Shown: positions 27,894-36,232 of the stretch, one piece after another
Position numbering within the stretch: the first letter of the stretch is position 1
Layout: each line of letters starts with the position of its first letter
Assembly (NCBI RefSeq): GCF_013387455.1
Contig: NZ_VWNC01000004.1
Coordinates: forward strand, 1 to 64,000
Source: Mariprofundus sp. NF
Lineage (GTDB): Bacteria > Pseudomonadota > Zetaproteobacteria > Mariprofundales > Mariprofundaceae
DNA length: 64,000 nucleotides
Reading direction: 5' to 3'
Notes under the pieces: generated by a model
Told to the model about the DNA's origin: nothing
Databases searched by the model: none
What the model saw: the letters and a program-made list of their open reading frames with translations, nothing else
Program-made: the position numbers and the translations under genes

Positions 27894-28996
27894 TCAGGGC
27901 ACTGCGTGGTATCGACTGGATACTTCTGGCTGCGATCCTCTGTCTGATTGGATTGGGGCTGATCACCCTCTATGCCGCCGTCTATCAGGGTGATGCAGGG
28001 TTGTGGAAACGCCAGGTCATCTATCTGGGTGTTGGTTTTTCTGTATTCCTGATCCTCTGCCTGGTTCCTCTGCGTTTTCTGGGACTGGCTAGCTGGCCTT
28101 TTTATATTCTGGCGCTACTGCTGCTAGCGCTGGTGCCGCTGGTCGGCGATGTCCAGATGGGTGCCCGGCGCTGGCTCGATCTGGGGGTGATGAATCTGCA
28201 ACCCTCCGAACTGATGAAGTGGGCGCTGATGTTTGTGTTGGCCAGCTGGTTTGCCAACCGTGAGGCCAATACACTACAAGATCTCGGTGTGGCACTGGCG
28301 CTGGCCATTGCACCGGCAGCCCTGATCATCATTCAGCCTGATCTGGGTACAACGCTGGTGCTGCTATTTGCGGCCACCGCGCTGCTGATTGCCTCAGGCC
28401 TGCCCTGGCGCTGGTTCGGCCTTGCCGTAACCCTCGCAGTGGCATCACTGCCACTGCTCTGGCATTTCATGCACGACTACCAGAAACAGCGCGTCTTAAC
28501 CCTGTTTGATCCGCAATCCGATCCGCTGGGTGCCGGCTACCACGTGATCCAGTCGACAATTGCCATCGGTTCCGGTGGCCTGTTCGGCAAAGGCTTCCTG
28601 CAGGGAACACAGGGACGACTGCACTTCCTGCCTGAGCAGCATACCGATTTTATCTTCTCCGTACTGGCTGAAGAGGGTGGTTTTATTGCGGTCATACTCC
28701 TGCTTATGCTCTACACCATACTGATTACCCGCATTCTGATCATCAGTTATCGGGCCCATTCACGCTTCGGCTCGCTGATCTGTATCGGGGTTGCCTCGGT
28801 GTTCGTACTCTATATTACCGTCAATATCGGCATGGTTTCCGGCCTGTTGCCGGTGGTGGGGCTACCCCTACCCTTTATCAGTTATGGAGGTTCGGCGCTG
28901 GTGACCATGCTGGCTGCCCTTGGCCTGGTGATGCGAGTTGCCATAGAATCCAGAGAGCATATCCCGTGGCAACGGCCTGGCAGCCCTCTCGTCTAA
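27890..28996 (+). CDS. rodA: SEDS peptidoglycan glycosyltransferase RodA
   Basis: 368 residues, about ten membrane segments. SEDS signatures are visible: ARRWLDLGVMNLQPSELMKW, IQPDLGTTLVLL (contains the catalytic-site Asp region), HFLPEQHTDFIFSVLAEEGG and PLPFISYGGSALV. Polymerises glycan strands with PBP2. Starts at GTG in a GTGA overlap with mrdA. No terminator is evident in the 11 bases before the convergent gene. Confidence 0.96.
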   Translation: MIRALRGIDWILLAAILCLIGLGLITLYAAVYQGDAGLWKRQVIYLGVGFSVFLILCLVPLRFLGLASWPFYILALLLLALVPLVGDVQMGARRWLDLGVMNLQPSELMKWALMFVLASWFANREANTLQDLGVALALAIAPAALIIIQPDLGTTLVLLFAATALLIASGLPWRWFGLAVTLAVASLPLLWHFMHDYQKQRVLTLFDPQSDPLGAGYHVIQSTIAIGSGGLFGKGFLQGTQGRLHFLPEQHTDFIFSVLAEEGGFIAVILLLMLYTILITRILIISYRAHSRFGSLICIGVASVFVLYITVNIGMVSGLLPVVGLPLPFISYGGSALVTMLAALGLVMRVAIESREHIPWQRPGSPLV

Positions 28997-29007
28997 GCGA
29001 TCAAGGC

Positions 29008-29808
29008 TTAACTAAGCAGCGCGGCAACCAGAAGCGCGAACGACAGTGAGATGAATATCGTCTTTAACACTACACGCATCAACAGCTCATCAACCCGGTC
29101 ATGCAGGCGTGCAGACCAGCTGGAAGCATAAGGCAGAACCAGCACAATGCCTGCCCATGCTGCCACCAGAAACTGCCACTCCGTCTGAAGCAAACCAAGC
29201 CAGTCGGGCTCCAGTGTCAGATTAAGTAGCACAGATCCCAGCGCCATGATCAGACCACACATCGCTGAGGTGCCAACTGCCTGCCTGAGGTGTACAAAAC
29301 GCCTGAGCAGCGGCACCAGCATCGTGCCGCCACCAATACCGAGCAGGCCTGATACATAGCCGATAGGCCCTGAAAGAAGATGCATCAGATGCGACTGAGC
29401 TGGCCTTACCTGAGGCTGTCGACCATAATCAAAGGCCACCCATGCATTGAGGCTGGCCAGCCCAAGCAACACCCATAACTGTGGCATTTGCAGTGTGCTC
29501 CAGAGTCCCAGTGATGCCCCGATAACCAGCCCCGGCAACAGGTATACCACAGCTCGGCTATCAACATGGCCAAGACGAAAATGGGCGCGGGCAGAGAAGA
29601 AACCGGTTGCTACCACCGCCACCATGCTGGCAAAGATAAACAGCGCCATACCTTCACTGTTGTGGGTTGGCATAAAGGCATAAAACAGAGGCACATAGAT
29701 CAATCCGCCACCAATTCCGGCAATTCCAGCTAACAGCCCACCGATCAGGCCTGCCCCTATACCGACAAGCATGCCGTAGATCATCAGGCCCGCATCGATT
29801 TCAGGCAC
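29008..29808 (-). CDS. TauE/SafE-family sulfite/anion permease
   Basis: 266 residues, eight or so hydrophobic segments in two related halves. Gly-rich signatures LAGIAGIGGGLIYVPL near the N-terminus and GLLGIGGGTMLVPLLRR in the second half are typical of DUF81/TauE-SafE. These carry sulfite, sulfoacetate or other small anions, or sulfur compounds; the substrate here is not known. It is the last gene of the minus-strand run that begins with suf genes, which makes a sulfur-related role possible but unproven. Confidence 0.88.
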   Translation of the reverse strand: MPEIDAGLMIYGMLVGIGAGLIGGLLAGIAGIGGGLIYVPLFYAFMPTHNSEGMALFIFASMVAVVATGFFSARAHFRLGHVDSRAVVYLLPGLVIGASLGLWSTLQMPQLWVLLGLASLNAWVAFDYGRQPQVRPAQSHLMHLLSGPIGYVSGLLGIGGGTMLVPLLRRFVHLRQAVGTSAMCGLIMALGSVLLNLTLEPDWLGLLQTEWQFLVAAWAGIVLVLPYASSWSARLHDRVDELLMRVVLKTIFISLSFALLVAALLS

Positions 29809-29814
29809 CTGGGC

Positions 29815-30060
29815 TTATCCCGGACTACTATGTTTAAAAAGAAGGTAGGCTTGATACTCCTCCATATCCATTTTACCAAGGATATAGAGCTGCTGATCAT
29901 GCAAAACCTCTGGATCGGAGATATCATGCTGTTGGTTGTGTGAATCAGCCTGTATTCGGCGCTTTTCTGATTCCAATCTGTCGACACCATTCTGCCGCTG
30001 CATCGCACTCTCCCGCCACGCTTTGTCAGAGTGATATTGATCATAACTGCCCTTACTCAT
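29815..30060 (-). CDS. Small hydrophilic protein of unknown function
   Basis: 81 residues, charged and Gln/His-rich in the first half; the last third (VLHDQQLYILGKMDMEEYQAYLL) vaguely resembles a SHOCT-type helical hairpin. The ATG overlaps the stop of the HPt gene by four bases (ATGA), so it is likely translated as part of that operon. No family assigned. Confidence 0.5.
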   Translation of the reverse strand: MSKGSYDQYHSDKAWRESAMQRQNGVDRLESEKRRIQADSHNQQHDISDPEVLHDQQLYILGKMDMEEYQAYLLFKHSSPG

Positions 30061-30455
30061 AGGACACTGCTCTTTTGGTAATCACGTAACAGGCTGCAGC
30101 TATGCTGATAAACCTCTTCCACGACCTTAGCACAGGTGGACATCTGTGAAACAGTCAGGGGATGCTCATCATCTTCCCTGAGGCTGCAGATTGCCACCAG
30201 CCCACATAAGGCCATCGTGCCCGCGCTGCCTTTGAGCGAATGCAGGCGCTTGAAAAAAGCTTCCCTGTCATTTTGCGCCACAGCTAGCTTCAGTTTTTCG
30301 ACATGCTCGGACCCACTGCTCTCAAAGGCGCAGATCAGCTGCTCCCTTTTTCCAGGAGCACGAATCATTGTGAAAAGTGAAGCCAGCTTCTCATCATCAA
30401 GCAGTGCTGAAGTCGTTAATCCACTGTCCATGCCAGCTACAACACCTTCTCTCAT
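30057..30455 (-). CDS. Orphan histidine-phosphotransfer (HPt) domain protein
   Basis: 132 residues. The HPt signature with the phospho-accepting His is RLHSLKGSAGTMAL at about residues 70-83, within a four-helix bundle; a Met-rich helix precedes it. HPt proteins relay phosphoryl groups between hybrid kinases and response regulators; neither is encoded in this window. The start at 30455 is supported by an ATGA overlap with the upstream small Cys-rich gene. Its presence in a run of Fe-S and redox genes is unusual. Confidence 0.8.
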   Translation of the reverse strand: MREGVVAGMDSGLTTSALLDDEKLASLFTMIRAPGKREQLICAFESSGSEHVEKLKLAVAQNDREAFFKRLHSLKGSAGTMALCGLVAICSLREDDEHPLTVSQMSTCAKVVEEVYQHSCSLLRDYQKSSVL

Positions 30456-30655
30456 GTGCCGGGCGCTCTGCCCGGTTTAGGTTCGAACTTCAGGCAGTTG
30501 AGATTGGATACCACCTGCACTTCGTAACAGGGCAGAATGCCCGACTTGAATCCGAAAGCGCGGCAGCCGTGCGGCTTGGCCTGATCCCAGGTGATAAAAT
30601 AGAAGCGGCAGCTCTGACATGGCGGTTTTTTTGGGCTTTGATCTTGAGCAGCCAT
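30452..30655 (-). CDS. Small cysteine-rich protein, possible metal site
   Basis: 67 residues with five cysteines: PCQSCRFYFITWD, HGCRAFGFKSG, LPCYEV and LNCLKF. The CxxC plus single-Cys spacing suggests a structural zinc or redox site. Similar small proteins are sometimes labelled uracil-DNA glycosylase in databases, but no glycosylase motif is present and I do not adopt that name. It starts three bases after the Rieske gene stop and overlaps the HPt gene, so these are one translational unit. Confidence 0.6.
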   Translation of the reverse strand: MAAQDQSPKKPPCQSCRFYFITWDQAKPHGCRAFGFKSGILPCYEVQVVSNLNCLKFEPKPGRAPGT

Positions 30656-30658
30656 CAG

Positions 30659-30973
30659 TCAGTCGTCCAGATCAACCTGCACCATGCCGTTCTCTACACG
30701 GATCGGAAAGGTGTCGATATTGTCATAAGCAGGCGGGGTCAATGCGCGGCCATCACGGATACAGAAGCGAGCCCCGTGGCGCGGACAGATAATCTGATCA
30801 CCCTCACAGGCACCACTGGCCAGCTCACCACCGTCATGGCTACAGACATCTTCAATCGCAAAAAAGAGACCGTCGAGATTAAACACCGCAACCTCAGCAT
30901 AGGCGGTGCTGACCACTTTCCGGCTTCCCGGCAGCAGTTCGCTCTCCGGCGCCACATCAATCCACTCAGCCAT
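30659..30973 (-). CDS. Rieske-type ferredoxin (NirD/BphF-like)
   Basis: 104 residues, a whole single Rieske domain. Ligands: CSHDGGEL (C44, H46) and CPRHGARF (C63, H66). Small soluble Rieske ferredoxins of this form often occur next to suf genes and are thought to carry electrons for oxygenases or cluster assembly. It follows the NnrS gene by 34 bases and is packed against the Cys-rich gene. A distinct, larger Rieske protein is at 6734. Confidence 0.9.
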   Translation of the reverse strand: MAEWIDVAPESELLPGSRKVVSTAYAEVAVFNLDGLFFAIEDVCSHDGGELASGACEGDQIICPRHGARFCIRDGRALTPPAYDNIDTFPIRVENGMVQVDLDD

Positions 30974-31007
30974 TTCACCCTCCAGCGGCTCGTGCCTTCA
31001 AACGCAC

Positions 31008-32192
31008 TCAGCCCTCTTTGCCATCCAGACGAGGCCGCAATAGTAACATCGAATAGCGCACCGCAAAAACCAGAAATGCAGCGATCCAGCAGCTGCCGCT
31101 GATCAGCACTGCAATCTCAAGCCACTGTACATTGAACATCGGCAGCAGAACCCGGACCAAGGCAGCGACAACCATCAACGCGAATGCAGCAGTCATCCAC
31201 GGCAGCGCCCGTATAACACGCCCGCTATGACCCAGTGCGACACGTGCCATCATACCGAGTGTAAGCATGCTGACTGTTCCAATCGTCCAGCCGTGCAGGG
31301 CATGGCCAAGAGCAATATCCAGCAGCAGCGCTGTCGCATAGAGGAGAAAGCCTGCAACCAGCCAGCCATAACCGAGATAGAGTATCCAGAGCATCGGCTC
31401 CTGCCATATGCCGGGTCTGTACCAGCGCTGCATACGCAGACCATGCAGGCCAGCAACTGCAATGGCTGCGACTGCTATCAGTAGAGGGGATGGAAGCAGC
31501 AGATTAATTGCTGCAAAGAGCAATACCGAAGGCAGTGCCAGCATCTCGACGATCCGAATCGAGTCTGTTTGGCCGCCTGTTGTTTTAGCAATGAAAAAGG
31601 GCAATACGCGCCCGGCTATCAGCACAACAATCGCAACAGATGTCAGCACAGCCAGATGTAACATCGGAGTAATTAAACCTTCGAACAGGCCAAGTTGATC
31701 GAGGTGGATACCAGCGTTGCTGGCTGCCAGCAGCAGAAGCAGGGCTGGCACCGGGTAGTTGCGAGACTGCTTCGCCTGTTTCAAATTCAGGAAAATCACC
31801 ACGGCCAGCACAGGAAGAAAGAGCATATCAAGCAGGGCAAACATCTCTGGCGCCATAGGAATCACTGAAACAAGCCGTGGTATCAACCAGAGCAGTACCA
31901 GCAGTGCCAGCGGCCAGCCGGTCGGGGTCGGAAGACCTGTCCAGTTGCGCACGGCTGTGAGTAGAAACCCTGCAATCACGGCGACAGCAAAACCGAAGAG
32001 CATTTCGTGGGCATGCCAGAGTGAGAGATCAAAATAGTTGTAGTGCCAGATGCCGGTTACAAAACCACCGAGCGAGGTGACCATAAACAGAATGGCGAAC
32101 CAGCCGGCAAGTAGAAAGAAGGGGCGAAACCCTAAAGCAAACGGCGCCCAGCCTTTAGGTTGTTGCGGAGTCGGTTCTATTTCGATTTTCAT
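31008..32192 (-). CDS. nnrS: NnrS-family membrane protein
   Basis: 394 residues, about twelve hydrophobic segments. The family hallmark LWHAHEMLFGFAVAVIAGFLLTA is partly visible as WHAHEMLFG near residue 58, with further His in TPMLHLAV and VALGHSGR. NnrS proteins bind haem and copper and protect against nitric oxide or nitrosative damage to iron centres. It lies 59 bases after sufT, in the same direction, which fits protection of Fe-S metabolism; no denitrification genes are in the window. Confidence 0.88.
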   Translation of the reverse strand: MKIEIEPTPQQPKGWAPFALGFRPFFLLAGWFAILFMVTSLGGFVTGIWHYNYFDLSLWHAHEMLFGFAVAVIAGFLLTAVRNWTGLPTPTGWPLALLVLLWLIPRLVSVIPMAPEMFALLDMLFLPVLAVVIFLNLKQAKQSRNYPVPALLLLLAASNAGIHLDQLGLFEGLITPMLHLAVLTSVAIVVLIAGRVLPFFIAKTTGGQTDSIRIVEMLALPSVLLFAAINLLLPSPLLIAVAAIAVAGLHGLRMQRWYRPGIWQEPMLWILYLGYGWLVAGFLLYATALLLDIALGHALHGWTIGTVSMLTLGMMARVALGHSGRVIRALPWMTAAFALMVVAALVRVLLPMFNVQWLEIAVLISGSCWIAAFLVFAVRYSMLLLRPRLDGKEG

Positions 32193-32251
32193 GTTTTTCT
32201 AACCTATTGAACATTACTGCCACGAAAGAGATGACAGCATCTTGAGTCACT

Positions 32252-32824
32252 TTAGAACATTCCCAATTGTAAACGTGCTTCATCAGACATCATCGAACGA
32301 TCCCAGGCCGGATCAAAGACCAGCTCCACCTCAACATCGCTGACGTTATCCACAGAGAGTGTTTTAGCGCGCACATCATCGACAATGAATGGGCCCATGC
32401 CACAGCCGGGTGCTGTCAGTGTCATAACGATATCGACATGGTTGCCGCCCTCATCATCTTCAACGACATGCACATCGTAAATCAGACCCAGATCAACAAT
32501 ATTGACCGGGATTTCGGGATCGTAACAGGTTCTCAGTACCGCCCAGACATCCTGTTCATCCACCGGCCCGTCCACAGCTATGTGCTCATCTATTTTGGCA
32601 GCCGAGGCCGCTTTCTGCTCATCTGTTTCACCCAGCCCGAGTGCATCGGCATCTTTGCCTTCGATGCGGGCCAGATTACCGCCCACACTGACGGTATAGG
32701 TGCCGCCAAGCTCCTGCGTGATCAGTACCAGTGCCCCTGCAGGAATGGTTACCGGCGTGCCGAGTGGAATCAGGATCGCATCGACATCGCGGGTAGTTGT
32801 GATTGTATCGCCAGCACTATTCAT
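32252..32824 (-). CDS. sufT: Fe-S cluster assembly protein SufT
   Basis: 190 residues. N-terminal beta-rich SufT part (TTTRDVDAILIPLGTPVTIPAG) followed by a MIP18/DUF59 domain (VLRTCYDPEIPVNIVDLGLIYDV; LTAPGCGMG with the conserved Cys). Such fused SufT proteins help mature Fe-S enzymes, for example aconitase in Staphylococcus. ATG 32824 overlaps the sufU stop by four bases (ATGA), so the upstream in-frame start at 32893 is not used. Confidence 0.92.
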   Translation of the reverse strand: MNSAGDTITTTRDVDAILIPLGTPVTIPAGALVLITQELGGTYTVSVGGNLARIEGKDADALGLGETDEQKAASAAKIDEHIAVDGPVDEQDVWAVLRTCYDPEIPVNIVDLGLIYDVHVVEDDEGGNHVDIVMTLTAPGCGMGPFIVDDVRAKTLSVDNVSDVEVELVFDPAWDRSMMSDEARLQLGMF

Positions 32825-33276
32825 TCTGTCTTTGCCACCTCGTCGGAATCTGTAACTGCCGACTTCAGCGTATGCCAGCAGAGTACCGCACATTTAATGC
32901 GGCTGGGAAACTCACGCACACCGGAGAGCACAGCCAGCTTACCCAGCACCTCTTCATCCGGCACCTCTTCAAGATCGGCAGTAACCATATGCTGAAACAT
33001 ATCAAATTTCTCAGTGAATTCTGAGAGCGGCGTCCCCTTTACAGCGTCAGTCATCAAAGAGGCTGAAGCCACAGAGATCGCGCACCCTTCACCTTCAAAC
33101 GATACATCCTCAATCAAACCATCGTCGTTCACATTCAGATAGACGTGCAACCTGTCACCACAGAGTGGATTATAACCGTCCGCCTCATGGTTGAATGTTT
33201 CAAGCTTACCGTAGTTACGCGGGCTCTTGTTGTGATCAACGATCACCTGCTGATATAAATCTCTCAAATCAAACAT
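32821..33276 (-). CDS. sufU: Fe-S scaffold / sulfur-relay protein SufU
   Basis: 151 residues of the IscU/SufU fold. Three conserved cysteines: NPLCGDR, GEGCAISVAS and IKCAVLCWHTL. The insert between the second and third Cys is longer than in IscU, as in SufU, which takes persulfide from SufS by a zinc-dependent exchange. ATG 33276 has AAGG eight bases upstream. No sufE is present, consistent with SufU being the SufS partner. Confidence 0.92.
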   Translation of the reverse strand: MFDLRDLYQQVIVDHNKSPRNYGKLETFNHEADGYNPLCGDRLHVYLNVNDDGLIEDVSFEGEGCAISVASASLMTDAVKGTPLSEFTEKFDMFQHMVTADLEEVPDEEVLGKLAVLSGVREFPSRIKCAVLCWHTLKSAVTDSDEVAKTE

Positions 33277-33293
33277 TATCAAAACCTTTTTTC

Positions 33294-33459
33294 ACCACAG
33301 AGGGCGCGAAGTTCACGAAGATACAAGATAATAAGCATTTGAACGCCTTAACGACAAGCAGCCCTTCGTGCTCTTCGTGACAAGGTGAATGCCGCTTGCG
33401 ACAGAGAAAGTACCCTGGGGTGTTGCGCAAGAGAGCGTGCCCTGGGGTGCCTTCGTGGT
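33294..33459. repeat. sufS-sufU gap: family A inverted repeat with an inserted segment
   Basis: Left arm ACCACAGAGGGCGCGAAG... (33294-33320) and right arm pieces CTTCGTGCTCTTCGTG (33364-33379) and CCTTCGTGGT (33450-33459). The right arm is split by about 70 bases holding a direct repeat CCCTGGGGTG (33413-33422 and 33440-33449) and a CTTGCG/CGCAAG inverted pair. It fills the only gap between the coupled sufU and sufS genes. Confidence 0.55.
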
Positions 33460-33465
33460 AAACAC

Positions 33466-34683
33466 TCATGCAAATATCTCCTGTGCTTTTTTCAGGGCTG
33501 CGAAGAGCGCATCCACTTCAGCTTCGGTGTTGTAAACCGAGAATGACGCGCGCGCTGTTGCCGGCACCTTGAAGAACTGCATCACCGGCATCGCACAGTG
33601 GTGACCAGCACGGATCGCTACAGCTTCACGATCAAGGATCGTACCCAGATCATGCGGATGTACACCATCGAGCACAAAGGAGAGCACACACGCCTTCTCT
33701 TTTGCCGTGCCTATCTGGCGCAAGCCCGCAAAAGCTTCCGCTTTGGCAGTGGCATAAGCCAGCAGCTCTTTCTCACGCTTCTCAATGGCTTCAAAGCCGA
33801 TGCTCTGAATATATTCAATGGCTCTACCGAAACCGATAGCACCGGAAATATGAGGGGTCCCCGCCTCAAACTTGTAGGGCAGATCATTAAACTCGGTCTT
33901 ATCAAAGGTGACCACGCGGATCATGTCACCACCACCCTGATAGGGGGGCATGGTTTTGAGGATACTCTCTTTGGCGATCAATACACCGATACCGGTCGGG
34001 CCATACATCTTATGCGCGCTGGTGACGTAGAAATCGACATCCAGTGCCTGCACATCAACAGCCAAATGAGCCGCAGCCTGTGCACCATCCACAAGCACTT
34101 TGGCACCGACAGCATGGGCTTTCTCAATGATAGAGCTGATCGGATTGATCGTACCCAGAGCATTGGACATGTGTACCACACCCACCAGCCTGGTGCGCTC
34201 AGAGAGTAGTTCTTCAAACGCCTCCATGATCAATTCGCCCTGCTCGTTGATCGGCACCACTTTCAAGGTCGCGCCGACATGTTCGCAGAGCATCTGCCAC
34301 GGTACGATATTGGAGTGGTGCTCCATATGCGTAATCAGCACCTCATCACCGGCTTTCACATTGGCTCCGCCCCATGATGAGGCGACCAGATTGATTGCTT
34401 CGGTGGCACCGCGTGTGAAGATCACCTCACGCTCTGAACGCGCATTGAAGAACCCTGCAATGATCTTGCGCGCACCCTCATAAGCAGCGGTTGCCCGCTC
34501 AGATAAGGTGTGCACACCACGATGTACATTGGCGTTATCAGCCTCGTAGTAGTGGCTGATGGCATCAATCACACACTGCGGCTTCTGGGTTGTCGCCGCG
34601 TTATCAAGATAGACCAGCGGTTTGCCATACAACTGCTGACTTAAAACAGGAAAGTCGCTGCGAATCTTTTCAATATCGAACAT
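33466..34683 (-). CDS. sufS: Cysteine desulfurase SufS
   Basis: 405 residues, group II PLP-dependent desulfurase that frees sulfur from L-cysteine for SufU/SufBCD. PLP lysine K225 in TSAHKMYGPTGIG, HMEHHSN and DGAQAAAH cofactor motifs, and the catalytic Cys363 in RAGHHCAMPVM on a short loop typical of SufS. C-terminal RASFSVYNTEAEVDAL is conserved. Fourth of the suf structural genes. Confidence 0.97.
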   Translation of the reverse strand: MFDIEKIRSDFPVLSQQLYGKPLVYLDNAATTQKPQCVIDAISHYYEADNANVHRGVHTLSERATAAYEGARKIIAGFFNARSEREVIFTRGATEAINLVASSWGGANVKAGDEVLITHMEHHSNIVPWQMLCEHVGATLKVVPINEQGELIMEAFEELLSERTRLVGVVHMSNALGTINPISSIIEKAHAVGAKVLVDGAQAAAHLAVDVQALDVDFYVTSAHKMYGPTGIGVLIAKESILKTMPPYQGGGDMIRVVTFDKTEFNDLPYKFEAGTPHISGAIGFGRAIEYIQSIGFEAIEKREKELLAYATAKAEAFAGLRQIGTAKEKACVLSFVLDGVHPHDLGTILDREAVAIRAGHHCAMPVMQFFKVPATARASFSVYNTEAEVDALFAALKKAQEIFA

Positions 34684-34699
34684 AATAAAAAACCTTTTG

Positions 34700-34844
34700 C
34701 ACCGCTAAGGACGCAAAGGTACGCAAAGGAAAGAGATCCATAAGAGTACCCCCGATCATCTAGAGAAACCAAATAGATTGAGCAAGCCATCAGATGACAT
34801 ACTTTCTGAGAATACCTTTGCGCCCCTTTGCGTCCTTAGCGGTG
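34700..34844. repeat. sufD-sufS gap: 30-bp inverted repeat (family B)
   Basis: Left arm 34700-34729 and right arm 34815-34844 are reverse complements at 28 of 30 positions (CACCGCTAAGGACGCAAAGG is the shared outer part). The 85-base centre has no obvious feature. The right arm ends just before the sufD stop codon. Transcripts would form a long stem. Confidence 0.7.
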
Positions 34845-34850
34845 AGAAAA

Positions 34851-36101
34851 TCATACCAGCATATCCTCAAGGCCGGAGAGGTTGGGCAGCTTGGCAAAAG
34901 CAGCCCGTTCAATATAACGGCGTATAGGCTTGCTCTTCATCTTGGCCAGAAGCTCATCGGCAAAGGCGAAGGTGAGCAGCTGTTTCGCTTCATCTTCAGA
35001 GAGTCCACGCGATTTCAGATAGAAGAGCTGATTCTTATCCAGCTGACCCACGGTTGCCCCGTGTGCACATTTCACATCATCGTTATAGATCTCAAGCTCA
35101 GGTTTGGTATCGATCTCGGCACGACCCGAGAGCAGAAGATTGGCATTGGACTGCGCCGAATCGGTTTTAACCGCACCCTTGGCCACAACAACCTTACCGT
35201 TGAATACAGCGTGGGAACGACCATCAAGCACCGTACGATAGTGTTCACGACTTCTGCAGTGCGGTGCCTCATGGGCAACACGGGTATGGTGATCAACATG
35301 CTGACGACCGGAGAGCACAAACAGGCCGTTAAGCTCAGACTCAGCGCCCGGCTCGTTAAGATCGTCCACCACATCTACGCGTGAGAGTGCAGAACCCAGC
35401 TCTACGGCATGCAGGGTATAGGAGGAGTCAGCCTTCTGATTCACCTCAACACGACCAAGATGCCACTGTTTGCTGCTCTCCAGCTGCAGACGGTAGTGCT
35501 CACATTTGGCTCCGGCTGCCAGGCGGATCGCAGTCAAACTGTTGGTCACTCCTGCCGCGCTATCGCTTCCGGCAAAGTGTTCAATAATCTCCAGCTCGGC
35601 ATGTCTACCGATGGTGATGCCAGTCCTGATATGGGCAGCACCACCACTGCTGAGATTGAGTATATGCAGTGGTCGATCAAGTTTTACATTGTTTGCAACG
35701 CAGATGCAGTAGCCATCGGATGCTCTGGCGCTGTTCAAAGCGGTAACGCCACTGGCAAAAGGGGCATCACTGTCATTCAGCATCAGTTCAACGGCCGCAT
35801 CGGGATCATCCTGTAACAGCGCTGCAAGCGGGGTAATGGTGATCGCATCAGGAATTTCAGATGCAGCAAGATCAACCACACCATTACTGATCACCAGACG
35901 ATAGGCGTGAAGATCGGGAATCAGATAGTCATCGGCTGAAACGGCTTCGCCAGCCTCAGCGTTCCACCATGACTCGCCGAGCACAGCAGCAATGCGTGAG
36001 AGATCGGTATATTTCCAATCCTCATCGCGTGTTGTCGGCAGCCCGTCGACCTCAAAGGCGCGCCAGGCCGACTCTCTGATTGAATTCAAAGCATTACTCA
36101 T
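34851..36101 (-). CDS. sufD: Fe-S assembly scaffold subunit SufD
   Basis: 416 residues, beta-helix protein that forms the SufBC2D scaffold. Recognisable from GLPTTRDEDWKYTDLSRIA at the start, QHVDHHTRVAHEAPHCRSREHYR in the middle and the conserved end NDDVKCAHGATVGQLDKNQLFYLKSRGL. The Cys and His near the end are the residues tied to cluster formation. Sits between sufC and sufS with repeats on both sides. Confidence 0.96.
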   Translation of the reverse strand: MSNALNSIRESAWRAFEVDGLPTTRDEDWKYTDLSRIAAVLGESWWNAEAGEAVSADDYLIPDLHAYRLVISNGVVDLAASEIPDAITITPLAALLQDDPDAAVELMLNDSDAPFASGVTALNSARASDGYCICVANNVKLDRPLHILNLSSGGAAHIRTGITIGRHAELEIIEHFAGSDSAAGVTNSLTAIRLAAGAKCEHYRLQLESSKQWHLGRVEVNQKADSSYTLHAVELGSALSRVDVVDDLNEPGAESELNGLFVLSGRQHVDHHTRVAHEAPHCRSREHYRTVLDGRSHAVFNGKVVVAKGAVKTDSAQSNANLLLSGRAEIDTKPELEIYNDDVKCAHGATVGQLDKNQLFYLKSRGLSEDEAKQLLTFAFADELLAKMKSKPIRRYIERAAFAKLPNLSGLEDMLV

Positions 36102-36126
36102 TTTCTAAGCCCTTGATGAACGAGGA

Positions 36127-36225
36127 TTTTGCTTCCAGGCAAGGCGAGCTGTGGCCGAGCAGTGCAGCATATGTGCCAATATGTGAACCGCGCAGGACGC
36201 GGCTCAACGCAGCATGGGAGGAAAA
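36127..36225. repeat. Structured dispersed repeat, copy 2 (sufC-sufD gap)
   Basis: Same framework as 154-232. Outer stem 36127-36136 with 36216-36225 (one mismatch, one G-T), inner GAGC (36146-36149) with GCTC (36202-36205), central CATAT (36168-36172) with ATATG (36179-36183), and the flanking CAAGGC and AACGC strings. Stem sequences differ from copy 1 but pairing is kept. It fills most of the gap between sufC and sufD. Confidence 0.6.
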
Positions 36226-36232
36226 GCCGAAG

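Noticed and set aside
29784-30044. 86-codon frame overlapping the 81-residue protein in another phase
   Set aside because: The 81-residue frame has the ATGA coupling with the HPt gene; the other has no start support and overlaps the permease start.
30377-31102. 241-codon plus-strand open frame across the HPt, Cys-rich and Rieske genes
   Set aside because: It runs antisense through three genes with clear motifs and overlapping starts; no recognisable domain.
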